This document shows positions 40,777 to 52,150 of a stretch of DNA of 64,000 nucleotides, one piece after another. Numbering within the stretch: position 1 is the first letter of the stretch; each line of letters begins with the position of its first letter. Source of the stretch: Tubulanus polymorphus (taxonomy: Eukaryota; Nemertea; Palaeonemertea; Tubulaniformes; Tubulanidae); NCBI RefSeq assembly GCF_964204645.1, contig NC_134036.1, forward strand, positions 10,526,704-10,590,703. The letters are read 5' to 3'. A model generated the notes under the pieces. That model was not told where the DNA came from. It was given only the letters and a program-made list of their open reading frames with translations, and did not search any database. The position numbers and the translations under genes are program-made.

Positions 40777-40885
40777 ACTAACATTTTTGGACTTTTTCGT
40801 TATCATTGTGGGATTCTCTCTACATCGCTTCAGATGGATATAGTGTTTTATCAATCGTGATATCGGTTCTTTCCGCTGTATTAAA

Positions 40886-41176
40886 ATGGCAACGGTTGTC
40901 AACGAAATTATAAATGATGACGATTTTGACTATCTATTCTTTGATAGTGACGAATTGGTTCAGATCGATACGGAAATATTACGGGAATCCTCTGGATCAG
41001 GATCAACTAATTCGGCCGATTCTAGTGAGTGTTATTCCTTTTGAATCAATGAAATATCGGAATAGTTTCCACTTAATTGCAGGCACTTTATTCTTTCCTT
41101 TTCTTTTTCATATTGGTACTTCTCAGGCTCAGCTGACCAGAGACTGCGATCTGAACACGAGAAAACACACATAAAG
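40886..41176 (+). CDS. Two 5' exons of an unrecognised acidic protein
   Basis: The first exon starts ATGGCAACGG at 40,886 and encodes an acidic head (INDDDFDYLFFDSDELVQID), ending at 41,024 with GTGAGT. The second exon follows TACTTCTCAG and covers 41,127-41,176, ending at GTATTT. The joined frame (phase 1) continues NSADSS-SADQRLRSEHEK without a stop. No family recognised. The Polinton ends only 116 bp upstream of this ATG, so it may have landed in the promoter or 5' leader. The remaining exons were not found. Confidence 0.35.
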
Positions 41177-41459
41177 GTATTTTTTACATTTATTTTTATA
41201 ATCAATACAATCCTTTTAGGTTATAAAATAATAAACGAATACAGAAAATAATATATAAACATAATATAAAAAATGCAGATAAGTACATGTTAAAATAATA
41301 ATCATTATTATTATTTTCGCAAGAACACTATATATTTGGAAAAGGCTATGACTGAAGTGATTAACCATCGAGTATTTGAATTCAGTTCAAATGGAATGGC
41401 AGCAGTACATTATGGAAAATCGATCGATAAAATTTTGACTACAAATACGTCGCCGTCCA
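41177..41459. other. Non-coding stretch
   Basis: AT-rich, containing TTATTATTATT runs at about 41,303-41,318. No exon recognised. Confidence 0.4.
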
Positions 41460-41482
41460 GACTTGGAATTAACCAGTGGTAG

Positions 41483-41694
41483 TCACAGGGACAGTTTTTT
41501 AACGTTTTTGTTCTTACGCCATTTTTTTAATTTGACACGACACATATTACAGATATATATCGGGTACTGTTCAGTATCATCATCAAAATCAATGTTAAAC
41601 AACTACTTCACATGGCTTTTGAAATTCTTTTTATCGATAGGACGACGATCCGGAGGTTTCGCATTTTTTCCACACAATCGACAAAGATCCATGA
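41483..41694 (-). pseudogene. C4 zinc-binding exon (RAG1/ZAD-like pattern), two stops
   Basis: After the acceptor CTTGTTTTAG an ATG at 41,692 opens MDLCRLCGKNAKPPDRRPID. A CxxC pair comes first, and about 40 residues later YPIYICNMCRVKLKKW has the second CxxC pair. The spacing recalls zinc-associated domains and the zinc-binding region of RAG1-like transposon proteins. A TAG (41,603-41,605) and a TGA (41,483-41,485) break the frame. Family assignment is tentative. Confidence 0.35.
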
Positions 41695-42404
41695 CTAAAA
41701 CAAGAAAAGGTTAATTAAATGAGATTGCTGATGCTATTTAGGCAACTTGGTTTATATGGGGGACAATAATTTGTAGGCCTAATGTAAGCGTTATTAAGTA
41801 ACATTATTATGTAGTAAATACACATTTTAAAGATCATACTTCGTGTATATGTTTGTGTCGTAACATAGCAACATGACGTCAGAAACGAAAGCTGCGCGAG
41901 TCTGGGCCGAAATATTTGACATCTTCAAGGCCCAAATAACGCTAAACCCGGAATCGGAACGAATTGGCAAAAACATATGTTTAACCCATAAAAACAGACT
42001 TTAATCACAATATAAATACTTAATGTTCCGATACCGGGTTTCGGAGATATAGAAGAATAAAAATACATACCTTTTGGACAAATTTTACGAGAAATTGTTG
42101 AATTTCAACCGATTTTCTAAAGAAAAATATGTGTATACACAGCTACTTCCACGTTGTTCAATGAACTGCAGTGCGCATGCGTAGTATCGATCGCAGAACA
42201 TTTATCGGGCTAAAACTATTGCGGGTTGATCTGCGACCGAATCAAAGTTGATGTTGACTGGTGTTCAGCTGGTAACACACACTCGATAAGCGTAGCTTAC
42301 TGCTGTTGCGGTAACCTTTGATGTACGGGCTGAATTGAATAGCCTACATCCGGCAATTAAAAGCGTCCGTATTCCATCTCATCACACTTCCCTGATTTCA
42401 CCTA

Positions 42405-42769
42405 GTATAGGAATGGCGTCGTCGTCATTTTCGTCACCTGAGGTTTCTTGACGTAATGCAACTTTCTGCGATTTCTTCCTTGGTACAGTCTTGCCTTTCA
42501 CTAACGACTTACCCCGCTTCTTTTACCGTTCTTCCGCGTTTTTTCTGGATCCGATTCGTCGTCATTTTCGTCACCGGAGGTTTCCTGACGTGACGTCTTC
42601 CTTTGTACAGTCTTGCCTTTCGCTAACGACTTACCGCGTTTCTTTTTTCGTTCGACTGAATGCGATTCGCAACTGTCTGTTGATGTGATCTCATCCGGAG
42701 TGGTTTTCTTCGGCGTAGAGTGCCGCCGTGAATCGTCTGAACTGTCAGACTCCGATGAAGATGACGAAA
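42405..42769 (-). pseudogene. Ser/Asp-rich exon with an internal duplication
   Basis: An acceptor at 42,770 (CTCCATAG) opens a minus frame rich in Ser, Asp, Lys and Thr (SSSSESDSSDDSRRHSTPKK), followed by two copies of a GKSL(A/V)KGKTV(Q/P)RK...RQETSGDENDD segment. The DNA behind them is duplicated at about 42,405-42,525 and 42,555-42,640. Likely a nuclear, disordered region of the zinc-finger gene immediately upstream on the same strand, but the join was not established. Confidence 0.3.
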
Positions 42770-43010
42770 CTATGGAGAAACCTATTACACTTCAAATCCT
42801 AGCCAGTTGCAAAAGTAAGAGCAAAATGATAGAGTTAGAACCCTGACCTCGCTCACACTTTGTGTGGAATTCTAACCGTCGATAATAAAAACTACATTGC
42901 TTGCATTTGCGCATTTTTCTTCTTTTCCTGCCTTCTTTCAATGTCCTTTTGGCATCCCAGCCTTCACTGTGCTTACATTACCGACTCCAGTTCCTTGCCG
43001 TCGTTCTCTT

Positions 43011-43547
43011 TCACTTGTGCTTCACCCTCAGATGTTCTGGCATGTGTGTAATGAGTCTCCTGCAGACGGGACAGGGGTGCTGAAATAAATGTTTATGAAA
43101 CATTGTAACAATAAAAGGGCATGATAAAGGTGAACACATACTTTTCCCGGTGCTCTTTTTTTCGCTTCTTTTTCTGAAGTGGCGAGTTGTCACTCGATTC
43201 GTCGGCACTTCCCGGAGCTGGTTCCGTCTGTGGTTCTTCTCTTCGGATTGCTTCTGTGGTGCTTCTTTTTGGGTTTCCTGTGGTGTTTCTGTTATGGTTT
43301 CAACTTCGTCCTGTGGTGCTGATTGTCTTTTCTCTGGAGTTAGCTTAGTCGGGATCGACTGACTATTCGTCAGTAACGAAGTATTCCCGAATTTCTCGTC
43401 GAGATCGTGTATGTACTGGTGGTTTATCTCTACAATGAGGAGAATTGTTTAAGTATTGTACAAAAATCAAACCACATTCACAAGATGTAAAGCAATACAT
43501 ACCGATCAAAGAACCAGCGACCAGTTTGTCTTTCATGCGCTCCATCA
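43011..43547 (-). pseudogene. Spliced CPVC zinc-finger gene related to the one at 1 kb
   Basis: Three minus-strand exons: 43,547-43,503 (45 bp, GTATGT donor); 43,429-43,142, a Gln/Glu/Lys-rich frame with TPEKRQSAPQDEVETITETP; and 43,079-43,011, HPCPVCRRLITHMPEHLRVK followed by a stop. The last exon parallels the finger at 1,009-1,398 in sequence and in having an acceptor just before it. The phase from exon two to the finger does not match, unless the 62-bp intron is kept or another donor is used, so the model is provisional. Probably part of a decayed YR-type element. Confidence 0.35.
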
Positions 43548-43599
43548 CTGAAACGATTGTGAAATGTTATTTTGCCGGGCCATTACCGACTTTTTGGAA

Positions 43600-45580
43600 C
43601 ATCGCTATGTGCACATGTGCAACAATCCAATAATAAAATTTGGCTCCGCGTCATTGAAAATGCTATAGTCCTTGTGAACAAAATTAAAGTAGATGAAAAT
43701 TGATTAAAAAATCGTCGTAGTGCTGATAGATTCATGTTGTGGCTGTCTTTCTGCGTCGGATGGACTAATTTTGAAGAATATCTAACGCATTCTACACTTT
43801 TACTTTTGATTATGAAAAAAAGGACAGAAATCCTTTCACATTTGCAAGAAACCCATGAAATTTCATGCTTTCGGTACGATTTCCAAGCGTTATTGAAAGA
43901 CAATAGAGTATGATAGAGTTAACGTGCTTATAGATTCTGTAAATATAAGATATTTTTTACCAATCCCCGCTGAAATTGAGAAAATCAAGATAATTTTCAT
44001 CATTTACATTTAACCGTGAACTTTAGACAAATTTGAGAGTTGGCCCGAGGATAGCACGCGCTGTATTATATATAATCTACTCAAAGACTCTTATATGAAT
44101 GAAAACTTCAGAACATTTCCAACAAGTTTCTCCCTGGTTGTGATGGTCTATCTTGAAAAATAAAAAAAGTTCTACACTGGTGAATATTTTCAAGTCACGT
44201 TTTTTTCTAAAAAGTGACTTAAAAAAATCACTCTAATTTGAAAATAACGGACCATTGTTGCTATGCTACAAGGTCCGCAACAATTGAAAACAAATCAATG
44301 GCAGTCCGTGCAGCGGCCAGATATTACACTATTATGACCGAAATAGTTGGTAATGGAAAAAACAGTACAATGAAGTTTCACTTTGCTTTCAACTTATACT
44401 CACAGTCTTCATTATCATCATTGTAATATCTTTCCAATTTGGCTAGAGCGCTGGGAATTTTAGGTTTTATATCCGTTACTGAAAATTAAGTGTTATAGTG
44501 TATTGCAGTTAAATGTTATAAGTAATGCGTGCCCAAATGCCATGAATCTATTGTCTATAGCCCCAATGGTCTCTGGACCCACTGAATTGGGTTGCTAGCA
44601 TCGATAAAACCTTCGTATGCAAATGTTTATCGACTCACGAAGGTACGTCTAAAATCAAATGCAACCAAGTCGAACAATATGACGTAGTGCGCGCCTATTG
44701 GTTCATTCAATTGTTGCGCTAAAAATAACCGCGCACCTGCACAGCGCGACTTGCTGCATGCTGACTGAATACGGCACGGAACCCGGACTAATGTCACGTT
44801 TTTAGGTACAGAATAAATGGGATTCGAACCGAAACCTAAATAGAACGAAAATAAACGTCTTTTAGCGTTTAGCTATGTTGCAACATTCTTCCTTTTTGAC
44901 CTTATTGCGAGCAGACGGTTAGTCTAAAAACCCGGAAATGTATCGAACATTTTCGATTTTTACGGCCTCAAAAACCTCTCGATTTCGAAGGAATCCAAGG
45001 TAGATCACAAGCTATCATTAAATGAAAACATAATTGGCTGATGAAGCACTCGATAACGATTGAAACGATGTGTCATATACCTATATTCCTTCGGGATTGA
45101 AATGAGTAATCATCGATCTTCGTTGTTGGTAACACCCACGACATTTATCGCTGATTTGGATTTTGTTTGAATTGTGTTAGATTTCACACACTAGCTACTC
45201 AAATACGACAAATTTTATGTAAAATATGAAAACATACGTAACTAGCATTTTTTCTGCTTTAAATTTTGATGTATAATTCATCTATTCACCTCAAGAGTAT
45301 ACAATTGAAATCGTGTCATCCGTGGCGCTGACCGTCGTAGATGGTGTGATGAAGGCCTAATATATAACAGTTAGTGGCTACTCACAAAATACTTGAGCCT
45401 AACCTAAAAAATATGAACGCTTAAAATACTGATTTTAAGTCAACGAATAGGCCTATATTCATTGAACTTGTCTTTGGGAAGTGAATTAGGCCTAGATGTG
45501 GTTATCAAGCACGCAGGCCTAGTACTAAGGCTAGGTTGCCTGAGCCGTATAGGCCCCCCAATCTAATGGCTCCGTCCCTG
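43600..45580. other. Non-coding stretch
   Basis: No convincing exon. On the minus strand near 44,820-44,880 a GGTTCGAATCCC B-box-like sequence lies 45 bases after TAGCTAAACGCT, resembling a decayed tRNA-derived repeat, but the acceptor geometry is wrong for a tRNA. Confidence 0.4.
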
Positions 45581-45583
45581 CCT

Positions 45584-46490
45584 GAAAGTATTAGACCGGC
45601 CAGTATAATGAGACAATATCTTCATATTTTAGGGTCGTGTTGTAGCTGATTGTCGCTGCTCGTGGATCCCGCCGTTTAATTTGCACCTGTGGTGCTCGCG
45701 GTAAGTTACACATTGCTCCCCCCCCCCTAAATATGTGGATCCATGCCTGAAAGTATTAGACCGGCCAGTATAATGAGACAATATCTTCATATTTTAGGGT
45801 CGTGTCATAGACGATTGGTCTCTGTCCGTGGATCCAGCCATTTTTCTCGCACCTGTGGTGCTCGCTTTAAGTTTCACATTGCTCCTCTCCGTATATTATA
45901 AACAAAAACACATCTAATAAGATCTTTTTTTTAGGGTCAAATCGTCTGTTCAGTTGCTTTTCCTGAGGGTCCCGCTGTTTATGTAGCACTGTGGTGCTCG
46001 CGGTAAGTTTACACATTGCCCCCACCCTTAATATGTGGATTAAGCGCTTACATGCCTGATATTATAGGAATAAAAACACCTCTAACAAGACTGTTATTTG
46101 TTTTTTAGGGTCACTTCGCCTGTTCAGTCGCTGATCTCTTGGATCCTTTTCGTATTCAGTCGATTATTTCTCATTTTTACCCTTATAACATGACAGTCTT
46201 TTCTTTTTAGAGTCAATTCATAGGCTTTGCTGTTAGCTCCGCGGATCCCGCCGTTTAATTTGCACCTGTGGTGCTCGCGGTAAGTTACACATTGCTCCCC
46301 CCCTAAATATGTGGATCCATGCCCGATAAGTATAAGACCGGCCAGTATAATGAGACAATATCTTCATATTTTAGGGTCGTGTTGTAGCTGATTTGGTCGC
46401 TGCTCGTGGATCCCGTAGTTAATTTGGCACCTGTGGTGGTCGCGGTAAGATAAACATTGCTCCTCCTCCCTAAAAAATTTGCCTGCAATG
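45584..46490 (+). repeat. Tandem exon-like modules of ~68 bp with splice sites
   Basis: Five copies of an exon-shaped unit, TTTTAG|GGTC ... GGATCCCGCCGTTTAATTTG ... GGTGCTCGCG|GTAAGT. The exon-like parts are 45,633-45,700, 45,798-45,866 (donor mutated to CTTTAAGT), 45,935-46,002, 46,211-46,279 and 46,375-46,444. A sixth, partial copy is near 46,112. Upstream sequence (AGACCGGCCAGTATAATGAG) is also repeated before several copies. They precede the first coding exon at 46,683, so they could be alternative or serial 5' untranslated exons of that gene. Confidence 0.7.
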
Positions 46491-46682
46491 CACCGAAAAC
46501 CAGTTTTTTATATCTTTTCAGGACCAGTTTTTGTCATGTAGATGTCTCCTTAAGATCTTCAGATATCTATATCTATCAGACAACCAAAAGTAAGTAGCTT
46601 CGGCAATTATTTAGTGCGATACATGTATCAAGAATCACTTATGCAACTGCTTTCTAATCATTGTCATGTTTTCATTGTGTAG

Positions 46683-49600
46683 ATGGCTAGCACACCAACT
46701 ATAGGCTCCAAGGGAAAATCAGGAAAAAGGAAATTGTATTTCGGTTCTCGGTCTAAGTCAGCAAAGTGCAAAGTTAAAGTGGCTAAAATGTTATCTGCAC
46801 GTAAGTCTCTTATCAATTTATATTGTCAAGTTTGTTGAAAATAAACATAATTTTCTGTTACATTTATTGTTTTGAATTGTTAATTTAAGTAAGTCAAATT
46901 CGCTTAAGCTGGGACTATCACTAAATTGTCAATGACTATGCACGTACTAGAATTAAAAATACAAATATTGACAAAAAAAATAGTGACGACATTAGTAAGG
47001 TGACGACTTATATCCGATGACAACGAGTTTGACTGTACATTATTAATCAAATATGGCAAAATGAAGGTACAGGCCTAAATTGGTAAGTTAGTTCTGTATA
47101 CTACACAAACGTTGATTTTAATTTCATTGAAAACAACACAAGTTCTGTCCATTCTGCCACAACTAAAGTGCCAATCTGTAAACATCAAGTATTTTTGATA
47201 TATAACAATCATTGATTTAAATGAGATAAGAAGGAATGTATGTGATTCATGTTATTTGTAATTGCTTTTCTTCATATGTAGCACTTTTCATTGTTAGGAA
47301 AAACATCGGTCGAACCTGAAACTGATATTTTAAACGAGGATACTACTAATACAATTCCAGTTGCATCACTTGAGAGTCTTGCACCTATTTCCTTGGAGTC
47401 ACCCACGTCTACAGATACTAAAGTAGAAATCCTTCACAAAATTATTCAGGAAAAAGACATTTTGATTGAAGAACTAAAAGTGAAGTTTTCACATATGGAA
47501 CAAGAATTTATTAAATGTCAAGAGTTGTTAAAAGAGAGAGATAAAATCATAGAACAAAAGGTTACAGAAAATGAGTTGTTAACATCAAATCTAGAAAAGG
47601 CAAATGAAAAGGTTTCATATTGTAAAAATTCAAATCTACTTAGAGTAGTCGATGGGTCAACGAAATCTACTTTTACAGCCGTATCATGTGCGACAGTACC
47701 TGCAAGGTTGACTACATACACTAGATTAGAATCTCCTGTTGTCAATTTATCGGTTGCTAGTCTTCGGACTCTCGAAGAGCGGGCATCTAAAATGAAATAC
47801 ATCGTAGACATTATTTCTTCAAAAGAAGGTCCTTGTATAAATGATAGTTCCTCATCTGTTTGTCAGTTTTTATTGCAATATCCTGATTTAGCAAAAGCAG
47901 CCCTGCTTAAGTCGAATTTCATGTCTAAGATATTAACCCCTAGTCAATGTGTCGATTTAAAACTACATCTCCGTCTTCCAACAAAACGACTTTTACGGAT
48001 GAAAAGTATTCTTGATTCCATGGGGTTCCCTATTCTCGCGCCTGTTGCCCATATCCGTCAAGAACTGAATAACCGCAGTAAGGAACTTGTGCCCTATATT
48101 GAAGCAGGAGAAACTATTTTACAGGTAAATAGCGGAACGCATGAGAAGAAATTAGCACCCTTTGTTGTACTGAATGAACCAAAGAAGCAAATTGAAAGAG
48201 CTTGTATTCACTTGTCTGAAAACAATCGGCTGCATGATAATGATCAATTCACGAATGAAATCTGGGTGAAAATCGGCGTAGACAAAGGTGGAAAAAGTAC
48301 AAAGATGGTATTTTCCATCATTAATGGTCATTCTCCAAATAGCCCAGATTCAACCGATTTGTTAGTTTATTTTGAGGCAATAGACAGCCCTGAAAATCTT
48401 TAGATAGTCTTCGAAAAATTCCGTGATGAATTTGATACTATCTCCTATGTATCCATAGAATTTAAGCAACACCCTGTACGCATCTTTTTCATCGGAGACA
48501 TCCACTACTTATGTAGCATGATGGGGCATCAAGGCTGTTCAGCCTCATTCCCATGTCTCTGGTGTTACATAACACTCGATGACCTGCGTAACAAGAAAGG
48601 ACTGCCTCATAGTCCAAAAAATGTCATTTATCCACTCCGTGACATAAACACATACCTACATGACCTAAACGTGATGAATTCCAATGGATCAGCTGGACCA
48701 CGGAGTCACAGCATAAATCGACCCATGCTTTTCCGACCATTGGACATTGCTCATTTAGTACCCCCACCCCTTCATATTTCCCCAGGAATTGGATTACAGA
48801 TTTTTCAATTAGTTGAATAGCGTTGCCAAGAACTAGACAAAACAATCTTAAATGAGAGAGACCCACTCTTGTATGAACAATGGGCAAACATCTCAGAAAA
48901 AGTGTCTCAACCTGAAGACCAGCTAGCTGATCTTAATTCGAAATTAACTTCTTCGGTAAAACTCACAAAAATGCTATCTACTGCAATGAAAAAAGGTTCT
49001 AGTCCCTTAAACTGTTCAGCCGCTATATGTTTGACCAGAGTCATAGATGATCCAAAAGCGAGTCAATATGTGCACTGCACGAAGTGTGATGCGCCACATC
49101 ATGAACAATGTATTCTTATTCACCAGGGCAGTAGTCATGCGTTTCACTGCCATCAATGTACTACTGGCAAACGAATTTCACCGACTATGGTCATGAAATC
49201 TCAAACCAAAGTTCAGGATGATTTAAAATTTGATATCGAAGCCATTAAAATTCGTTTATTGCCTGCTCGATCATCTTTGAAGTCAATTCATTCAGAAATT
49301 CAATCAAATATGGGTCCTCTACAAAATGCACTCGATAACAAGTTACATGAAATTGGTATTGATCGACAGGCATATCATTCTAATAGTTTCATCGGTAACC
49401 ATATTCAAAAGCTATTGAAAATTGATGACCACAGTAACAATCCCTCGAAGTTATTAAGTGTTTTGAATCAATTTCCACAAGAAAAAGCCAAATTACTTAC
49501 GCTTTTCACAAAATTTAGCGAAATATATGCACTGTACACAGCATGCCGCTTTTTATCTCAAGATGAGATCAACAGATTAGAACATCTTTGTCATGACTTT

Positions 49601-49954
49601 GGAGAATGGTTTCCGACAATGTTTACTGAGTCAACAATAACTCCAAAAATGCATATCCTCGTATATCATGTTGCGGAGTTTGTTAAGACCTGGCAATCAC
49701 TCGGGCTCTTTGGTGAACAAGGCCTTGAGAGCAAACATGCAATCATGAATGAAGATTGTCGAACCTATAGCACTGTGCGCAATCAGGTTCTACGCACTAA
49801 ACTCATGTTTGTCAATCAAGGTCTGTATTCCAGTAGAAACATTGTGTCCTTGCCAGTTACAGTGCGAAAGTGTAGTTGTGGTGGCTTTTTCCGTAAATCC
49901 CCTTCTAATGAAACAAGACGCTGTCAAGTATGTCTTAAAGATGAATCCATTTAG
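46683..49954 (+). pseudogene. Transposon-associated HQG/PCxxC family protein, near-complete copy 2
   Basis: Exon 1 (46,683-46,800) encodes a basic head, STPTIGSKGKSGKRKLYFGS, and ends at GTAAGT. Exon 2 begins at 47,298 after TTGTTAG, in phase, and reads to TAG at 49,954. In order: a coiled coil (about 47,430-47,630); IWVKIGVDKGGKSTKMVFS; FFIGDIHYLCSMMGHQG and FPCLWC; LVPPPLHISPG; a PHD-like finger (VHCTKCDAPHHEQC...HCHQC); GIDRQAYHSNSFIGNHI; and TITPKMHILVYHV with GEQGLESKHAIMN. Only two defects are seen, in-frame TAG codons at 48,401-48,403 and 48,818-48,820; the frame continues after each. The function is not known to me. A KDZ-like transposase origin is possible. Confidence 0.65.
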
Positions 49955-49994
49955 ACCGCTGAAAAAGAAAAATATCTTGCGTCAATCACATAAT

Positions 49995-51040
49995 TTGACA
50001 GTAGAGCAGTGGATGGGAAATGGGCAATTCTATGGTGACTGTGGAATTATGACAGGATAAAAATCGCTCCCGCTCACTACTGTCAGTTATATCCATCACG
50101 TAATATGTGTATATAAATGTAAACTGTCTCTCTTGTCTGTAAGTGGTATTGTCTGTCAGTAGAGCAGTGGATGGGAAATGGGCAATTCTATGGTAACTGT
50201 AGAATTATGACAGGATAAAAATCCCTCCCGCTCACTCTACTGTCAGTTATATCCATCACGTAATATGTGTATATATATGTAAACTGTCTGTCTTATCTGT
50301 AAGTGGTATTGTCTGTCAGTAGAGCAGTGGATGGGAAATGGGCAATTCTATGGTAACTGTAGAATTATGACAGGATAAAAATCCCTCCCGCTCACTCTAC
50401 TGTCAGTTATATCCATCACGTAATATGTGTATGTAAACTGTCTGTCTTGTCTGTAAGTGGTATTGTCTGTCAGTAGAGCAGTGGATGGGAAATGGGCAAT
50501 TCTATGGTAACTGTAGAATTATGACAGGATAAAAATCCCTCCCGCTCACTCTACTGTCAGTTATATCCATCACGTAATATGTGTATATATATGTAAACTG
50601 TCTGTCTCGTCTGCAAGTGGTATTGTCTGTCAGTAGAGCAGTGGATGGGAAATGGGCAATTCTATGGTAACTGTAGAATTATGACAGGATAAAATCCCTC
50701 CCGCTCACTCTACTGTCAGTTATATCCATCACGTAATATGTGTATATAAATGTAAACTGTCTGTCTTGTCTGTAAGTGGTATTGTCTGTCAGTAGAGCAG
50801 TGGATGGGAAATGGGCAATTCTATGGTAACTGTAGAATTATGACAGGATAAAAATCCCTCCCGCTCACTCTACTGTCAGTTATATCCATCACGTAATATA
50901 TGTATATATATATGTAAACTGTCTGTCTTGTCTGTAAGTGGTATTGTCTGTCAGTAGAGCAGTGGATGGGAAATGGGCAATTCTATGGTAACTGTAGAAT
51001 TATGACAGGATAAAATCCATCCCGCTCACTCTACTGTCAG
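49995..51040 (+). repeat. Seven-unit ~157-bp array of hairpin modules
   Basis: Units start at about 49,998, 50,156, 50,316, 50,470, 50,629, 50,788 and 50,950. Each has a ~95-bp module opening CTGTCAGTAGAGCAGTGGAT and closing CCCGCTCACTCTACTGTCAG, whose ends are inverted repeats, and a ~62-bp spacer (ATATCCATCACGTAATATGT ... CTGTCTGTCTTGTCTGTAAG). It lies just past the gene at 46.7-49.95 kb. The same module flanks the 3' side of its paralog at 7.1-7.3 kb, so it is a family-specific terminal sequence. Confidence 0.88.
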
Positions 51041-51054
51041 TAATATCCATCAAA

Positions 51055-52150
51055 ATATTCGTAAACTCCGCCTTATTGAGTATCATAAGGACTGCTGTAA
51101 ATATTTCATTGAGAATTAAAGAACTTGGGCACATTTGGACTGTAAATATTTCATGGAGTTGACAGGCAGGGAACTTGGTAGCATTTGAACTGTCAATATT
51201 TCACTCAGTTGAGAATCAATATACTCGGGAGAGTTGAGACTGTTGTAAATATTTCACTGATTTGACAGCCAGGGAACTCGGTGTCATTAGAACTGTCAAT
51301 ATTTCGCTGAGTTGAGAATCAATATACTCGGGAGGGTTGAGACTTGTTGTAAATATTTCACTGATTTGACAGCCAGGGAACTCGGTAGCATGTCAATAGA
51401 AAACTGTCAATATTTCACTGAGTTGAGAATCAATATACTCGGGAGTGTTGAGACTGTTGTAAATATTTCACTGATTTGACAGCCAGGGAACTCAGTAGCA
51501 TGTCAATAGAAAACTGTTAATATTTCACTGAGTTGAGGATCAATGAAGTTGGTAGTGTTGAGACTTGTAAATATTTCACCGAATTTGAGAGTCAGGGAAC
51601 TCAGTAGTGTTGAGACTGCTGTAAATATTTCACCGAGTTGACAATCAGGGAAATCGGTAGTGTTGAGAGTGCTGTAAATATTTCACCGAGTTGAGAATCA
51701 GGGAACTCGGTAGCGTTGAGACTGCTGTAAATATTTCACCGAGTTGACAATCAGGGGTCAGTTGCACAGTCGTGACTTAAGTCAAAAAGTGGTCTTAAAT
51801 CTTAAGACTGGTCTTAAGTTGTTAGATTGGCTATAGAACTAAGTTGGTCTTAGACTGGTCTTAACTCTAAGCCATGACTATGTAACTGGTCTCCGGGAAC
51901 TCGCTAGCATTTTGATTGCTGTAATTATTTCACCGAGTTGACAGTCAGGGAACTCAGTAGCGTTGAGACTGTTGTGAATATTTCACTAAGATGAGAATCA
52001 GTTAACTCGGTAGCATTTCGATTACTGTAAATATTTCACCGAGTTGACAATCAGGGAACTCGGTAGTGTTTTGACTTTTTAAATTTCATCGAGTTGACAA
52101 TCAGGGAACTCGGTAGTATTTTGACCTTTTATATTTCAACGAGTTTACGA
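51055..52150. repeat. Tandem repeat built on AAATATTTCACCGAGTTGACA
   Basis: About twelve to fourteen units of roughly 80-100 bp share CTGTAAATATTTCAC(C/T)GA, GTTGA(C/G)AATCAGGGAACTC and GGTAGTGTTGAGACTG. Early copies alternate two variants (AATCAATATACTCGGGAG and GACAGCCAGGGAACTCGG), giving a higher-order period of ~170 bp at 51,180-51,540. A MITE interrupts the array at 51,756-51,892. Confidence 0.8.
51756..51892. mobile_element. MITE, copy A (~138 bp)
   Basis: Ends GGTCAGTTGCACAGTCGTGA and (inverted) GACCAGTTACATAGTCATGG match the better-preserved copy at 56,743-56,880. It breaks the surrounding tandem array precisely within an AATCAGGGAACTC unit, which proves insertion after the array formed. 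Confidence 0.8.

Noticed and set aside
44800-44890. A tRNA gene on the minus strand (A-box and B-box 45 bases apart)
   Set aside because: There are seven extra bases between the acceptor strand and the A box, and the stems do not close into a cloverleaf. At most a decayed tRNA-derived repeat.
49995-51040. Regular repeats and spacers resembling a CRISPR array
   Set aside because: The spacers are themselves conserved, units are ~157 bp and the context is a eukaryotic transposon.
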